Positions 1 through 9,800 of a stretch of DNA of 24,192 nt are shown here, piece after piece. The stretch spans positions 1,222 through 25,413 of the forward strand of contig JAHBMJ010001876.1 of NCBI GenBank assembly GCA_018398765.1, read 5' to 3'. The translations under genes were made by a program, and so were the position numbers. Origin of the DNA: Chromera velia (taxonomy: Eukaryota > Sar > Chromeraceae). Under the pieces are notes generated by a model. It searched no databases and had not been told where the DNA came from. It saw only the letters and a program-made list of their open reading frames with translations. Each line of letters starts with the position of its first letter. The first letter of the stretch is position 1.

Positions 1-2
1 TT

Positions 3-21
3 CCCCCCCCCCCCCCCCCCC
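3..21. repeat. C homopolymer
   Basis: Nineteen consecutive C at the extreme left edge, followed by CT-rich sequence. Its exact length is prone to sequencing and assembly error. Confidence 0.85.
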
Positions 22-736
22 TCCCTCTCTCACCGCACACAGACGCACACGCACACACGCACGAACGCGGACATTCGTTCACAAAGAGGGGCATGGACGG
101 ACAGTCTGAGAGAATTCAGCTGATCACTTGGGTTTGATGACACTTGGCACATAACAATGGTCATCCTGTGGGTGTTCTCTCATCAGACTGCATGCAGCTA
201 TGAATTCTCGGCAATTGATCAAGTCTGACAAGACCAACCAACTCACACAGCAGGGTGGATTGCCGACTCCTCTGCGCGCCCCCTGATGAGCACACACTTG
301 GCACTTGCGAGTCCGCCCTCTTCTTCTCCTGCCTCCAGAATGTCCATCCTGCACAGAAAGTATGCGCGCAACAGGGAAACCGAGAGATAAAGAGCGATTC
401 ATCTGACTCGAATCCCTCTCTCCTCTCCTCTCCTCTCCTCTTTCCTCTCTACTCTCTTCGTATCTGCTCCCCTATTTGCACCTTTCCTCGTATCCTCTTT
501 CCTTCAGTTGTCGATTTCTCAAGTACCCTCCTTGAAGAGAAGTGAGAGACAAAGACAAGAAAGAAGATGGGGGACCCGAAGAAAACGGAGCTCTTGCACC
601 TCAGTCGTTGAGCCGGTGTGTCTGTTTTTCTTCTTGGGAAAAATACACAGACTGAAAGGAGACACAAAGAGAGAAGGACTCGAGACGGTCTCTGCATTCC
701 TCTGCTCTTCCCTTTCCTTCCGACCTTCCCTTACTT

Positions 737-762
737 CCACCCACCCACCCACCCACCCACCC
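737..762. repeat. CCCA microsatellite
   Basis: About six tandem copies of the tetranucleotide CCCA, directly readable. Confidence 0.9.
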
Positions 763-988
763 GGAGAGCCTCAGAAGAGCCGCTGTGTCCTCTAACGAGT
801 CCGTGAACAGCAGACGGTGCATCGAGCCGACAGAGATCCTGTGCGCATGCATGGATGGATGCAACAAAAATCTTTCATCTATTCATCCAAACGCACACAT
901 ACCATGCATCCTATGCTGGCGATTCTTTTGCTTCGCTTCTTCGATCGCGATGGAGCGCTTTGTAGCAGAAAGGGAAGGGAAAAATTCC

Positions 989-1004
989 ACACACACACAC
1001 ACAG

Positions 1005-1033
<29 letters not shown>
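989..1033. repeat. CA microsatellite
   Basis: A run of CA dinucleotides with one G interruption. It makes spurious Thr-His reading frames on the plus strand. Confidence 0.95.
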
Positions 1034-1036
<3 letters not shown>

Positions 1037-1360
1037 AAGACGTCCGACGGACATCACCGAGATAACTCAGCAACAAACACCATTTAGAAAGAAACCTATC
1101 GATCGCCCAGAGAGAGAGAGAAGCAACGATTCTTCATTCCACATGCACCCCATGCAGACAACTAGACGCGTCTTTCTGTGCGGATGCATGAAAGGAGAGG
1201 TCGTTGTCCGCTTACACCTAGAGGGGGACATGCAGGTGGAGAGAGAGACAGACCACAGACCTGCGTCCGGGAGGCACCAGACCCCCCGCGTATCTGATCG
1301 TCTTCACAGCCCGCATGCGGGAGGAGTTGAGGAGACCGAGAGAGGCCACTCGGAGCTGTC

Positions 1361-1436
1361 ACCACACACACACGCACACGCGCGCGCGCGCACACACACA
1401 CACACACATACAGAGAGAGAGAGAGAGAGAGAGAGA
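1361..1436. repeat. Compound CA/CG/CA/GA microsatellite
   Basis: CA repeats flank a short CG block (alternating purine-pyrimidine throughout) and run into a GA tract. Long open frames crossing it are repeat artefacts. Confidence 0.95.
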
Positions 1437-1528
1437 ATCAGGGAACGCAAACAAAGAAACAAACAAAAGAATGAATGAAAGAGGACAATGGAGGGATCCC
1501 ATATGAGCGATCCACCGACCGACAGAAG

Positions 1529-1594
1529 TGACTGACTGACTGACTGACTGACTGACTGACTGACTGGCTGGCTGGCTGAGTGAGTGAGTGAGTG
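1529..1594. repeat. TGAC / GGCT / GAGT compound tetranucleotide repeat
   Basis: About nine copies of TGAC change into GGCT copies and then GAGT copies, three tetranucleotides related by single substitutions. This suggests step-wise slippage with point mutation. Confidence 0.95.
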
Positions 1595-1680
1595 CATCAA
1601 AATGAATGAATAAGTGAAATAATGCTGGCGAACAAAAGGCAAAAACCCGCACTGCAAGTTTCATTGGGGGGAAGACCGAA

Positions 1681-1685
1681 CACAC

Positions 1686-1716
<31 letters not shown>

Positions 1717-1770
1717 GCGCACACACACACGCACATGCAGAGAGAGGGAGAGAGAGAGCGAGAGGGAGAG
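1681..1770. repeat. CA / GA compound microsatellite
   Basis: CA repeats with a CG interruption, followed by a GA-rich tract. It has the same CA-then-GA arrangement as the array about 320 bases to the left. Confidence 0.9.
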
Positions 1771-2192
1771 AAGAACGATAAATGCGAACAGACCCACCAG
1801 GAACGGAAGACTGCTCACAAGCCGCACCGACCGAATCCAGTTACCGGCTTGAGCTGCAAACCCACTCGCAGGCACGTTTCAGACGCTTAGGCCTTATGGA
1901 AAAGCACATCATGTTTCTTCCTTCTCACTCAAAGATTTGCGCCTTCACACGGACATAAACGAAGCCATGCATACGAACAGGAACTCAAACCCCCCATGAA
2001 CACCTCAAACTAGGGAGAAGACACTCTCTCTTCTACCTGTCGTCTGCAGACGCAAGCTCTCGACATTCAGTCAAATATTGGATGGAGATGGCTGACATAT
2101 AATTGGTGCGACAGGACTTCACCCATTCGTCCCCCCTCTCTCTGCATCTGAATGCCACAACAGTACTTCTAAGTCAAATTTCGCAGCGATGC

Positions 2193-3191
2193 TCAAAACC
2201 TGATTTCAAGTTGCATGTGCCATGACTTCGTTACAGCTGACTTCAGGACAAAAGAAGGCCCCGCATGCCCCCAAGAACAACAAAAAATCACACACACCGC
2301 CGGGAGTGAAAGGCATCCATCTACTAGAAAGTACTCCTTCTCTTTCATGCACATTTTTCTAGTCTCCAAGCAGAGAAACAAATCCAGCCTACCTGCAAGT
2401 GCTGCATGTCGAGCTCGGGAGAACAGAGGAAGAAGAGTCCAGAAGCAGGAAGAGTGACCACGATCTTCACCTTCACCTTGGCCACTCTCTCTCTTTTTTG
2501 TCGGCTCTTCCATGGAGAAGCGCAAAGAAGCAGAAACACGCGAGTACGCGTCCGCCAAGCACGGGAGAAGTCCCGGACTCCCCACCAAACCCCCTGACCA
2601 GAAGAGAACGTAAAGGGCCCAGAAAAAATCGAGAGACGAGACGGAGAGATGATGCACGCATGACGGCGGAGACTGGAGAATAATTTCCTTCCAATCAGAA
2701 AGCAAACTACACAGCTGCTTCCGACCCGCCGTCGGGTCCCAAAAGAAGGGGGTGTCCTTGCAGCTCCACTCTTGGCCGCCGCCGCCTTGTGTCAGAGGGT
2801 CCTTCTCCCCAGTCAGCTGTCGAGAGCGACTCGGAGACGCGGGGGGGTCTCTCGGGGACCAACGAAGGAGCGCCTCTGCAACCAGGAGGAAAGCGACAGA
2901 CGTTTGGATGACCCTGAGGGCGTCTCTGCGTGCGTCAATTTGTTGAACGGGCTGTTGTCGTTTGAGGTCCTGCCTCACCGCCCTCAGACGGTCGCATACA
3001 AACGGCAATAAAAGTGCGCATGCCTCGAGCCTTTGGATGTCTGTCTCTGCCTCACTGGACGGAGAGGAACCACGCAATGCGGTCAGGAAGAGGTCATCAA
3101 CCAAGTAGAGGGTGCACTTGAGGAGCACGGACGGCGGTCGGATCTTCTCGGGGCCTTGCTCGCCCCCCCCAACTCCTGAGCGTACATATTC
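2193..3191 (-). CDS. SAC3-like gene, second exon (main SAC3 domain)
   Basis: The acceptor is a T-rich tract ending TGCAG at 3192-3196. The exon enters in phase 0 at Glu-Tyr-Val. It carries RPPSVLL and the DRLRAVRQDL helix. The reading frame is open to 2193, but the true exon may stop earlier (candidate donor near 2480) with a further small exon beyond. Confidence 0.65.
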   Translation of the reverse strand, partial: EYVRSGVGGGEQGPEKIRPPSVLLKCTLYLVDDLFLTALRGSSPSSEAETDIQRLEACALLLPFVCDRLRAVRQDLKRQQPVQQIDARRDALRVIQTSVAFLLVAEALLRWSPRDPPASPSRSRQLTGEKDPLTQGGGGQEWSCKDTPFFWDPTAGRKQLCSLLSDWKEIILQSPPSCVHHLSVSSLDFFWALYVLFWSGGLVGSPGLLPCLADAYSRVSASLRFSMEEPTKKRESGQGEGEDRGHSSCFWTLLPLFSRARHAALAGRLDLFLCLETRKMCMKEKEYFLVDGCLSLPAVCVIFCCSWGHAGPSFVLKSAVTKSWHMQLEIRF

Positions 3192-3719
3192 CTGCACCCA
3201 GCCAGAAAAAAACCGCAGGAAAAGTTATCAATGAGAGTGGCAATCACTCATCGCCTCATCGACTGACGCACTTCTGCACAGTCAGTCAGGCGTAGAAGAA
3301 AAGACAAGAAAAAAAGAGCCAACCTCGGGGAAGGTAGAGGGAAGAGAGAAGACTGTGAAGACTGACAGAGGTGATCTGAAGAGACTTCCTTGTTTGTAAA
3401 CTAGAATGCGGCGGGAAAGGAAAAAGAAGACGCACAGGCAGCACATGGAAAACGCAGGCAGAAATCTGAAGATCCAGGACCGTCGTATGATTTTTCTCTC
3501 GGGTTCTCTTCACGTGCGTGTCTGTGTAAAGCTTCCATTCGTTGAAAACAAGATGTGCAGGGAGGAGGGCCGCCACGTACCTTGACAGTTTTCTCTGGAT
3601 CCGCCCGGCCCTCTTTTGTCTTTTCTGTCCAGTGGAGGCGCCCGGATCTTTCTCTTTGCTCCCGTTCCTCTTGAGGACAGAAGGTTTCACAAACGCCTAA
3701 CAGAGGCATCACGGGGCCA
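2193..3719 (-). CDS. SAC3/GANP-domain protein, SAC3D1-like (at least 2 exons)
   Basis: SAC3/GANP family proteins are helical scaffolds. Sac3/GANP act in mRNA export at the nuclear pore, and the short animal member SAC3D1 is linked to centrosome duplication. The first exon carries the family opening GVCETFCPQEERE, then LHW and ADPEKTVK. It ends in a strong donor (GTACGT), and the next exon resumes in phase with EYVRSG, rebuilding the family's 'ADP...VKEYxRS' motif across a 389-base intron. Exon 2 continues with KIRPPSVLL and DRLRAVRQDLKRQ, both diagnostic positions of the domain. A later SLDFFWALYVLF stretch matches the place where the family has its 'aLyLLynLG' helix. The ATG at 3709 is a reasonable start, but an acceptor-like CAG at 3720-3722 means an upstream exon is possible. 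Downstream of about residue 250 the frame stays open to a stop at 2193, yet similarity fades, so an unrecognised intron between about 2480 and 2390 is likely. I am sure of the family and unsure of the C-terminus. Confidence 0.8.
3581..3719 (-). CDS. SAC3-like gene, exon with GVCETFCP motif
   Basis: The coding frame begins at the ATG at 3709, or continues from an upstream exon through an acceptor ending at 3720. It ends after a Lys codon at a GTACGT donor, phase 0. It contains the Cys-Pro and Glu-Arg pattern that opens SAC3/GANP domains. Confidence 0.75.
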
Positions 3720-4989
3720 CTGACGGTGGACGGGTGACAGAGACAGAGAGCCTTGGGATGGAACTTCGATCAGTCGGGAAAGGTAGATCGAATACCCAAA
3801 TGTATATAGAAGAGGGTGAAACAGAATGCTGAAGCTTGATAAAGGAAAGCGACGGGAAAGTGGGGTCAAAATCGAGGAAGCGCAAGTATGAACAAGTGAG
3901 CTGTTGCGTCATGTGACAAGCAACTCACGCAGTGCATGGACCCCCGAACGCAACGAGATCCGAGAAGAGTAATGAATACTGCGTGTGACGGTCACAGACA
4001 GTATCCGACACGTACATTATCCGACGTCTGACAGCGCATGGTCGTCAATGATCGTCATCTTCCGTGATCGATCTTCATTGCAGTGCGCAATGAACCTGGA
4101 ATCTTCAGTGCGTCCGTCTACGTCTGCCATCGTCTGCCATCAGCCAGCCGTCCGATCGTCCGTCTATGTCCGTCAGACTCCTGGCATCGGAGTCACTATG
4201 AGATCACTATGAGTCACTGCAGCGATCCGTCTCCGTTACATATATAGCTGCATGATGCTGCATGTATAGAGACAAAGCATATACGGCAGATTATCGGCAG
4301 ATTATACGGCAGACGTACGGCGCGCATTGCGCATGCATATAGCCTTCCTGACCTTCGCGCGCAAAGCGAGCGCACTAAAACAAACATATAAACAAACTGC
4401 ATGCATGCATGCGAATGCATGCATGATTCGCATGCATGACGTACAGTTGCATGAATTCAAAGCCAGGTTATCCCTATTATAATTGCTTTCCGGATAAAAG
4501 AGAAAGGATGGAGTCTTCTCAGAACAGTACAAGTAAAATCTTCCAGATCACGAGGACGTCAGAGACAGAAATCTGGGCCAGCTCGATCGCCAAAATTGTC
4601 AGAGGGAACCGGAAACAGAACACTGTCGCGCGTCTCCACCGATACAAACAGCCTGACTCAGGTTGGTTGGTCTTAGGGAGGCATGGGAGAGTGTTCAGCA
4701 AGAGACCGCAGACAGACAAGAAGACATCGATAAGCAGCTGATGGGTGGTGGTTGCCTCTTCTCTTTACCCAGCGGTTGGTCTGTATCGCTTTCATCCTCG
4801 TTTCTCTTTCTCTCATCCAACGTCTCTTTTCATGCCTGCCCCCCACTTTTGCTGTTGTCCTTTCAGTTGCTTGCTGGTGCCTTATTGGCATATTCGCCCT
4901 TGACTCTTGATCTCGTCGCCCTCTTTCTTTCTTTGCAGCTGGCAACTTCCTCTACGTGCCGTAAGAACGTGAACATCGGTCGGTCAATC
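3720..4989. other. Intergenic, irregular short repeats
   Basis: I see no gene that I can support. From about 4000 to 4330 the sequence is made of loosely repeated words: CGTCTGCCAT twice, CGTCCGTCT variants, and GGCAGATTAT twice. From 4390 to 4440 it is dominated by TGCATGC. A pyrimidine tract with a perfect acceptor (ends 4939) followed 22 bases later by a GTAAGA donor could mark a mini-exon or untranslated exon of the small plus-strand frame to the right. Confidence 0.45.
4404..4438. repeat. Perfect inverted repeat, 13-bp arms, 9-base loop
   Basis: The left arm 4404-4416 (CATGCATGCGAAT) is exactly complementary in reverse to the right arm 4426-4438. The loop is itself TGCATGC-like. It is capable of forming a hairpin or cruciform. 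Confidence 0.9.
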
Positions 4990-5355
4990 ATGCAAATCGT
5001 CAAGTAGCTCTTCCACCTGATCGTCGCATCTATCTGCCTAAACGCCTCCACAAGAGCGGCAAAGGTGGCCATGACTGAGCCCTCCGTCGCCAACACCGTG
5101 AAGACGCCAAGTTTGCTCGAGGAGAGCGCGCCCATTGTCAAGAAGACTTCCAGGGGCAGTTTCCTCCAAAGCGCCGGGACCGCAAAGACATCATTCATCC
5201 AAGAAAAGTCTGCAGAAAAGGGCGGCTCAACATCATCCATCCCACAAGAGTCTGAAAAGAAGGGCAGCGGTTTGAGTTGCAGTGCAGGCAACGAGTGTGC
5301 ATCTAATAACTGCATCATGCGCCATCCATACGAAGGGGGGCCCTACTGCGCGTAA
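4990..5355 (+). pseudogene. Putative small secreted Cys-patterned protein with in-frame TAG
   Basis: From ATG 4990 the frame reads MQIVK, then TAG (5005-5007), then continues without a stop for 115 codons to TAA at 5353-5355. Read across the TAG, the first 20 codons look like a textbook signal peptide: a Lys near the start, a hydrophobic core LFHLIVASICL, and a small-residue end NAS. The mature part is Ser/Lys/Thr-rich and ends in a cysteine cluster, CSAGNECASNNC followed by a final YCA, a spacing seen in many small secreted protist domains. The simplest reading is a recent pseudogene or a base error. Other possibilities are a start downstream of the stop, or a spliced 5' end that skips the TAG. 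The opposite strand also has a 151-codon open frame (4863-5318) over the same DNA, so the strand is not certain. No family is recognised. Confidence 0.4.
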
Positions 5356-6688
5356 AGCAACCGTGCTCATCCAGTTACGGAATACAGAGGCAGTGCCACA
5401 CATGCATGTGTGCATCAAATCGTTCAGTCAATGCTCTTTGAACCTCTCTTTCGATCGATCGATTGATCTGTCGGACCCATGCATGACGTGCATCCCTGCA
5501 AAGTTTGATCCTCACTGTGAGGATACATTGGGTCCATTTTGACTGTCCATGCAATGCGATTAATGAAGTTTCAGCCAGACGTCCTGATGTCCTGATCGAG
5601 CTCAGGGTCCATTAAAGGTCAAAGCCATACATGCACGCGCATGTTGACATCAAATCAAAGAAGAGAAGGAAAGACCTGGTGCCAAGTTGCACGGCCTGTA
5701 CGTCACATTCTAAGTTCTGCCAGCTTCCAAAGACTGTCTACGAGATGGGCAAAGCAGGTAGCAAGCAACACCTCAGCGACCTTTGACTTACTTTGAGGTA
5801 CTGGGGCTTTAACTATAGGGCTTTAAGATTAAGGAAAAGTATTCAATATCGATCGAATCAATGAGTGTAATGCAGGAAAAGAGAAACCCTCGAACTGTCA
5901 ACTGTGAGTCAAACAAAACGCAAAACTATGCAAAAATAAAATAGAAAATGATATAGATAGAACAATGTTTCTTCTGAATAATTACAATTAAGACATGCAT
6001 GCGCACACTTAATTGTTGCTGAAGCATTTGCTTGGATTACTCCCAGTTATACTTAATAATTCTAGCTAGAATTCTAGTAATATACAAGTCCAGACGGTGG
6101 TGTATCCAACTGGCAATGACTGCATGGACGGCTTATGTCGTGAAGGATCCTTCGAATGTGACTGTATTTTTAGAGTCTAGTTTATAGAGTATATGTAAAA
6201 AGACAGTATAACAAGTAAGAATTATTTTAAAAAAATCATAAAAAAAATTAATAATTCAATTTGCAGTTTACACTATCTTTTTCCGTTTTTGAATCATTTG
6301 AATGAAAAAGTTGATTTACACAATCAGTGTCAATCACAGAACCAGCTTGCAATTCTGAGTTGAATTCTTTGCTTTATAACTTGCATTTAACCTTAGATTC
6401 GAACTCTGTATAAAAATGAAGCATGTTCATACAATTGATGATACAAAGTAATCTTTAGTTACGGAAAGATACATATGCAAGTACATATGTCGCTAGATAT
6501 GTAAGATATGTTGTATCTGACCCGGGGCCATGCATATATGCAAGCTAATATACATAAACTATCAAACCGCATCAAACTCCACACTTGAATATCAGTTAGA
6601 TTTTTATTAAAGTTTTAAATGGAAATGAGTTTTTTTACTGATCGAATTTGATTTACGATGTCTGTCAAATCTTTCCAGCAATCTCTTT
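5356..6688. other. Intergenic with AT-rich island
   Basis: No gene is supported. From about 5815 to 6660 the base composition becomes strongly AT-rich, unlike the GC-balanced flanks. This block includes A/T runs, a 9-bp-arm stem-loop and a 12-bp palindrome (CTAGAATTCTAG, 6066-6077). A short plus-strand frame 6094-6180 has a GNDCMDGLC...CDC pattern that echoes the cysteine cluster at 5275-5350, but its splice phase does not fit that frame. The right end presumably includes the 3' untranslated region of the large minus-strand gene, whose stop is at 6689. Confidence 0.5.
5984..6016. repeat. Stem-loop, 9-bp arms
   Basis: ACAATTAAG at 5984-5992 and its exact reverse complement at 6008-6016 are separated by 15 bases containing GCATGCGC. 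It lies in the AT-rich island. Function is unknown. Confidence 0.75.
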
Positions 6689-6897
6689 TTATGAGCGGGC
6701 CCCAGCACTTCTGCCCCTGGCAAATCCTTCTTCCCCTGCTCGTTTGATAAGGCGATTGATCTCGGGAACAACCTCAGCTGGAATTCGTGCCCCCACGACT
6801 CTCTGGACTGTTTCGCACGTTCGCGCCGCCTCGCTCTTCTCATGGAGGAGCCTGAGGAGACGGTCCACTTGATGGTCGAGGGCTTCGGCAGATGAAA
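6689..6897 (-). CDS. Large gene last exon
   Basis: The acceptor TTTCGGAG precedes TTTCATCTGCC, phase 1 entry; another AG eight bases upstream is possible. It encodes VSSAEALDHQVDRLLRLLHE, ETVQRVVGARIPAEVVPEIN and RLIKRAGEEG, ending in TAA at 6689-6691. It is amphipathic helices throughout. The 'VVPEINRLIK' end recalls the 'IVPAVKKLK' end of CEP70. Confidence 0.6.
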
Positions 6898-9800
6898 CTC
6901 CGAAACTGCATGCAAACACACAAACTCACCGAGATCAAAGTCAGCCGACGTACATGCAGCTATGCAGAGAAAACATGCACGCCAACAATTTGTTTGTGTG
7001 TTCACAAGACCACTCCGCCACGCTCTCGATCTGTCTGCCAAAACTCTGCGTCTCTGTACTCATGCACCTACTCCCTAGCACCACGAAAGGCCTCGAGGAG
7101 GGCGTAGAGCTCTTTTGTTTTGTTTGTGACTAAGGAAACGGTCTCGAGTAGAGGAGCTGCTTGAATTCGCTTTTGAACTTTCGATTTGCATGCAGACTTC
7201 ATGCTCCCTTCACTCACTCACGTTCGCATCACATGAAGGAGCACGCCCCTGTCCCTCTCCAGCTCTGCTCGTGACGCCTTCTCTCCCCTTCCACCTCTGC
7301 CTCCTCCCTGCCCAACGGGATCCCCACCCCCCTCGCTGCTGGCCCCGTCGTCACTCTCTGCCCCGAATCCCAACCGTGCCCCCCTCCCCCTCTGTGCAGG
7401 GGGCACCAGACCCTGCGCCGCCACTGCAGCGCTGCTCAGAGCGACCGAGGTTTTGTTGGCCAGAGGAAGTAGTCGGCCGACAGCGGCAAGCAGCTGCAGA
7501 CAGACAGAAAGACATAGGGAAAGAGGGGAAGACGGACAACCGGTCAGAGGGGATTGAATCAGCCACAAAGAGACCTGAAGAAATTGGCATGCACCAGGAT
7601 GGAGCCCAGAAAAAGCCAGAAAAGGAAAACGAAGACATCGACTGCAAGCTTGTCTGACTCTCTCTCTCTCTCTCTCTTTCTTGCCCCCTCTCTTCCCTTT
7701 GGAGATGGAAGTCCGAGTGCCCGGCCGACCTGACGGGTAGTTGTCTGACACGGTCATGCATACGGTGTCCTGTTGTTTTCCTTTCACAAATAAAAATGTG
7801 CAGCGCCCCGGTCACAAATTCCCTCCCTACTTGTATGGAGGGAGGGCGCACGGATCATGAAGAGTCCATAGCCTGCGCCTGTTTTTCTCTGCTTTTCATT
7901 CCTTCGCATTCGAAGGAAGCAAAGCAAAGCAACAAACCGACCAACCGACCTGATGGATGCTTGTGCGATCTGGATTGAGGCCGAGTGAGGAGCACAAAGA
8001 GAGCCAGAGGTTCGACAATTCGGCATTCCGTCGGTGCACAGCGCTGAGCCTTGCCGGAAGAGAAGCTTCATCCTTCGTGTCAAACAGTCTCATGGCATGT
8101 GACACGATCTGCGAATGAATCCACTCACTCATCGGTGCAAAGAGAAAGAGAAAGAGAAACATACAAAGAAATGACGCTGAGAAAAAAAGTAGAATGATCG
8201 CAATGGACACGGAAGAGGCACACGCCAGAAAAGAGAATGCATGCTTTGAAGAAAGAGAGCCCTGGAGGAAGGAGTTACAGCATGGACGGAGACGGGGAGA
8301 GAAACGGCGGCTTGATCGTCTCTCCCTCTATGATCTCTCACTCTCATTTTCTCTAGATCTATCCATCTGCTCTCTATCTATCTGTCTATCTATGTATCTA
8401 TCCCTTCTTGTTCCATCCATCCTGCCATTTAGATACAGCACTTCCTTTTTTCTCCCAACAACTTTTTCCTCCTTCCAACTCTGTCCTCCCAATCAGATTT
8501 TCACCCCGCACCCGCGTGCTAATCGAGTCAGCCTGAGCTAGTTGAAGGAACCGTGTATGCTCATCATGTGTGTGCCCTCTTGGTGCATAGACTCCTCATG
8601 GTAGTCAGTCAATATTGAGAGACACTTCCTTGCTTTCTCTCTCTCCCTCCTCTCAACATGACTCTCTCTCTCTCACCATTTCACTGGAATTCTGGTCCCC
8701 TGCTTGTGTTGTCAGGAGAGTCCCCCCCTTTCCCTTTCCCTTTCCTTGAACGGCCCCTCCAGCCACATCTTCTGAGGTGTTGGCCTTCTCCTGCACACAC
8801 ATGCTCGATTGATCGATCGATCGAAAAGTTTTCTTCTCAATGCACGATCGTTTAGGAAGAAATTTCCATTCGCAATTGTCTCGCCTGCGCACGGAAAAGT
8901 GATTCTTCAAAAGAAGCGCAAAAACATCAATTTGAAAAAATGCAGAGCCACAAATAGAGAAAAAGATTGAAACGGACGAGAAACGAGAAGAGAAAATGAA
9001 AGGAAGGAACCTCAGAAGAAAGAAAGAAAAGAGAGCGATACAACAAGAAAGCTCGGCCAACAAACCAACAAAGTTCCCTCCTTCCCTGCAGTCTTCCCTT
9101 CTGACCTGTCCCCCCGATCCTTCTACTCCAACTCCAGGTGAAGGAGCAGAGGCAACTGCACAGAGCACCTTCACCCGCTCCTCCAGCAACAGAAGTCTCC
9201 TCGCGTCGTTGGGAGACACGGCGGCGCCAGACCGCTCTGCCCCCCCACTCAAAAGCCCAACACCGTTTGCACCAGCAGTTTCCACCCCCCCACCACAGAC
9301 GAGGTCGAAGAGGCGATTCAGGAAGCCCTCCTTCCGATCCAGCTGCACGGTGCAAAATTCAATTCACATCTGGAGGTATATTTTTCCTCTGTGTATGCCT
9401 TGCTTACTTGCTCTGCTTCTTTCTTTTCTTACTTCCTTTCTTTCTTCCTTCTCTCTCTTCTCTTTTCGTTTTCCCCTCTGCACGTTTCTATCGTTCCTGT
9501 TTCGTGCTTGCTCGATTTAGTATACGAACACACCTCCTCGAGCAAAGGCCCCCACGAGGCCGCTTCGGCACAGACGGCATGCACACCCAGAGCCTCAAGG
9601 GCCTTCCCTCCCTCGTCTTCGTCAGGGCCGCCCGCCCCCTGCTCCTGCGGAACAAGCACAGCGCCACCCCTCCCGCGGGCGGGCTCTTGCCTCCTCTGCT
9701 GCCGTCTCCAAACGGCAGCCGCAAGGGCCTTCAGGTTCTCCGTCATGGCCGGCAGCTTCAGACAGGCGTCCGCCACCTTCTCGACGCCCTCCACCAGTCT

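Larger units (their letters stand above)
1..2192. other. Intergenic region rich in microsatellites
   Basis: I see no supportable gene here. All open frames are short and either pass through simple repeats or lack codon structure and splice partners. The stretch opens with a C homopolymer (3-21) and holds separate CCCA, CA, CA/CG/GA and TGAC/GGCT/GAGT arrays, listed on their own below. The part from about 1850 to 2192 is ordinary mixed sequence downstream of the SAC3-type gene, so it may hold that gene's 3' untranslated region, but I could not fix a polyadenylation site. Confidence 0.6.

Noticed and set aside
1143-1875. Several open frames on both strands through CA/GA/TGAC repeats
   Set aside because: They translate to Thr-His, Arg-Glu, Val-Cys or Ser-Gln runs and end just outside the arrays: microsatellite artefacts.
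3720-3912. Minus-strand frames upstream of the SAC3-like exon
   Set aside because: They could hold a 5' exon, but they show no family similarity, and the ATG at 3709 already gives a normal SAC3D1-like start.
4939-4961. Possible 22-base mini-exon between a perfect acceptor and a GTAAGA donor, plus strand
   Set aside because: Splice signals are good, but I could not join it in frame to the cysteine-patterned frame. It is noted as a candidate only.
4863-5318. Minus-strand 151-codon open frame
   Set aside because: The plus-strand reading has a signal-peptide-like start and a cysteine cluster, whereas this frame shows no recognisable feature. Third-position composition cannot separate them because the frames share that position, so rejection is tentative.
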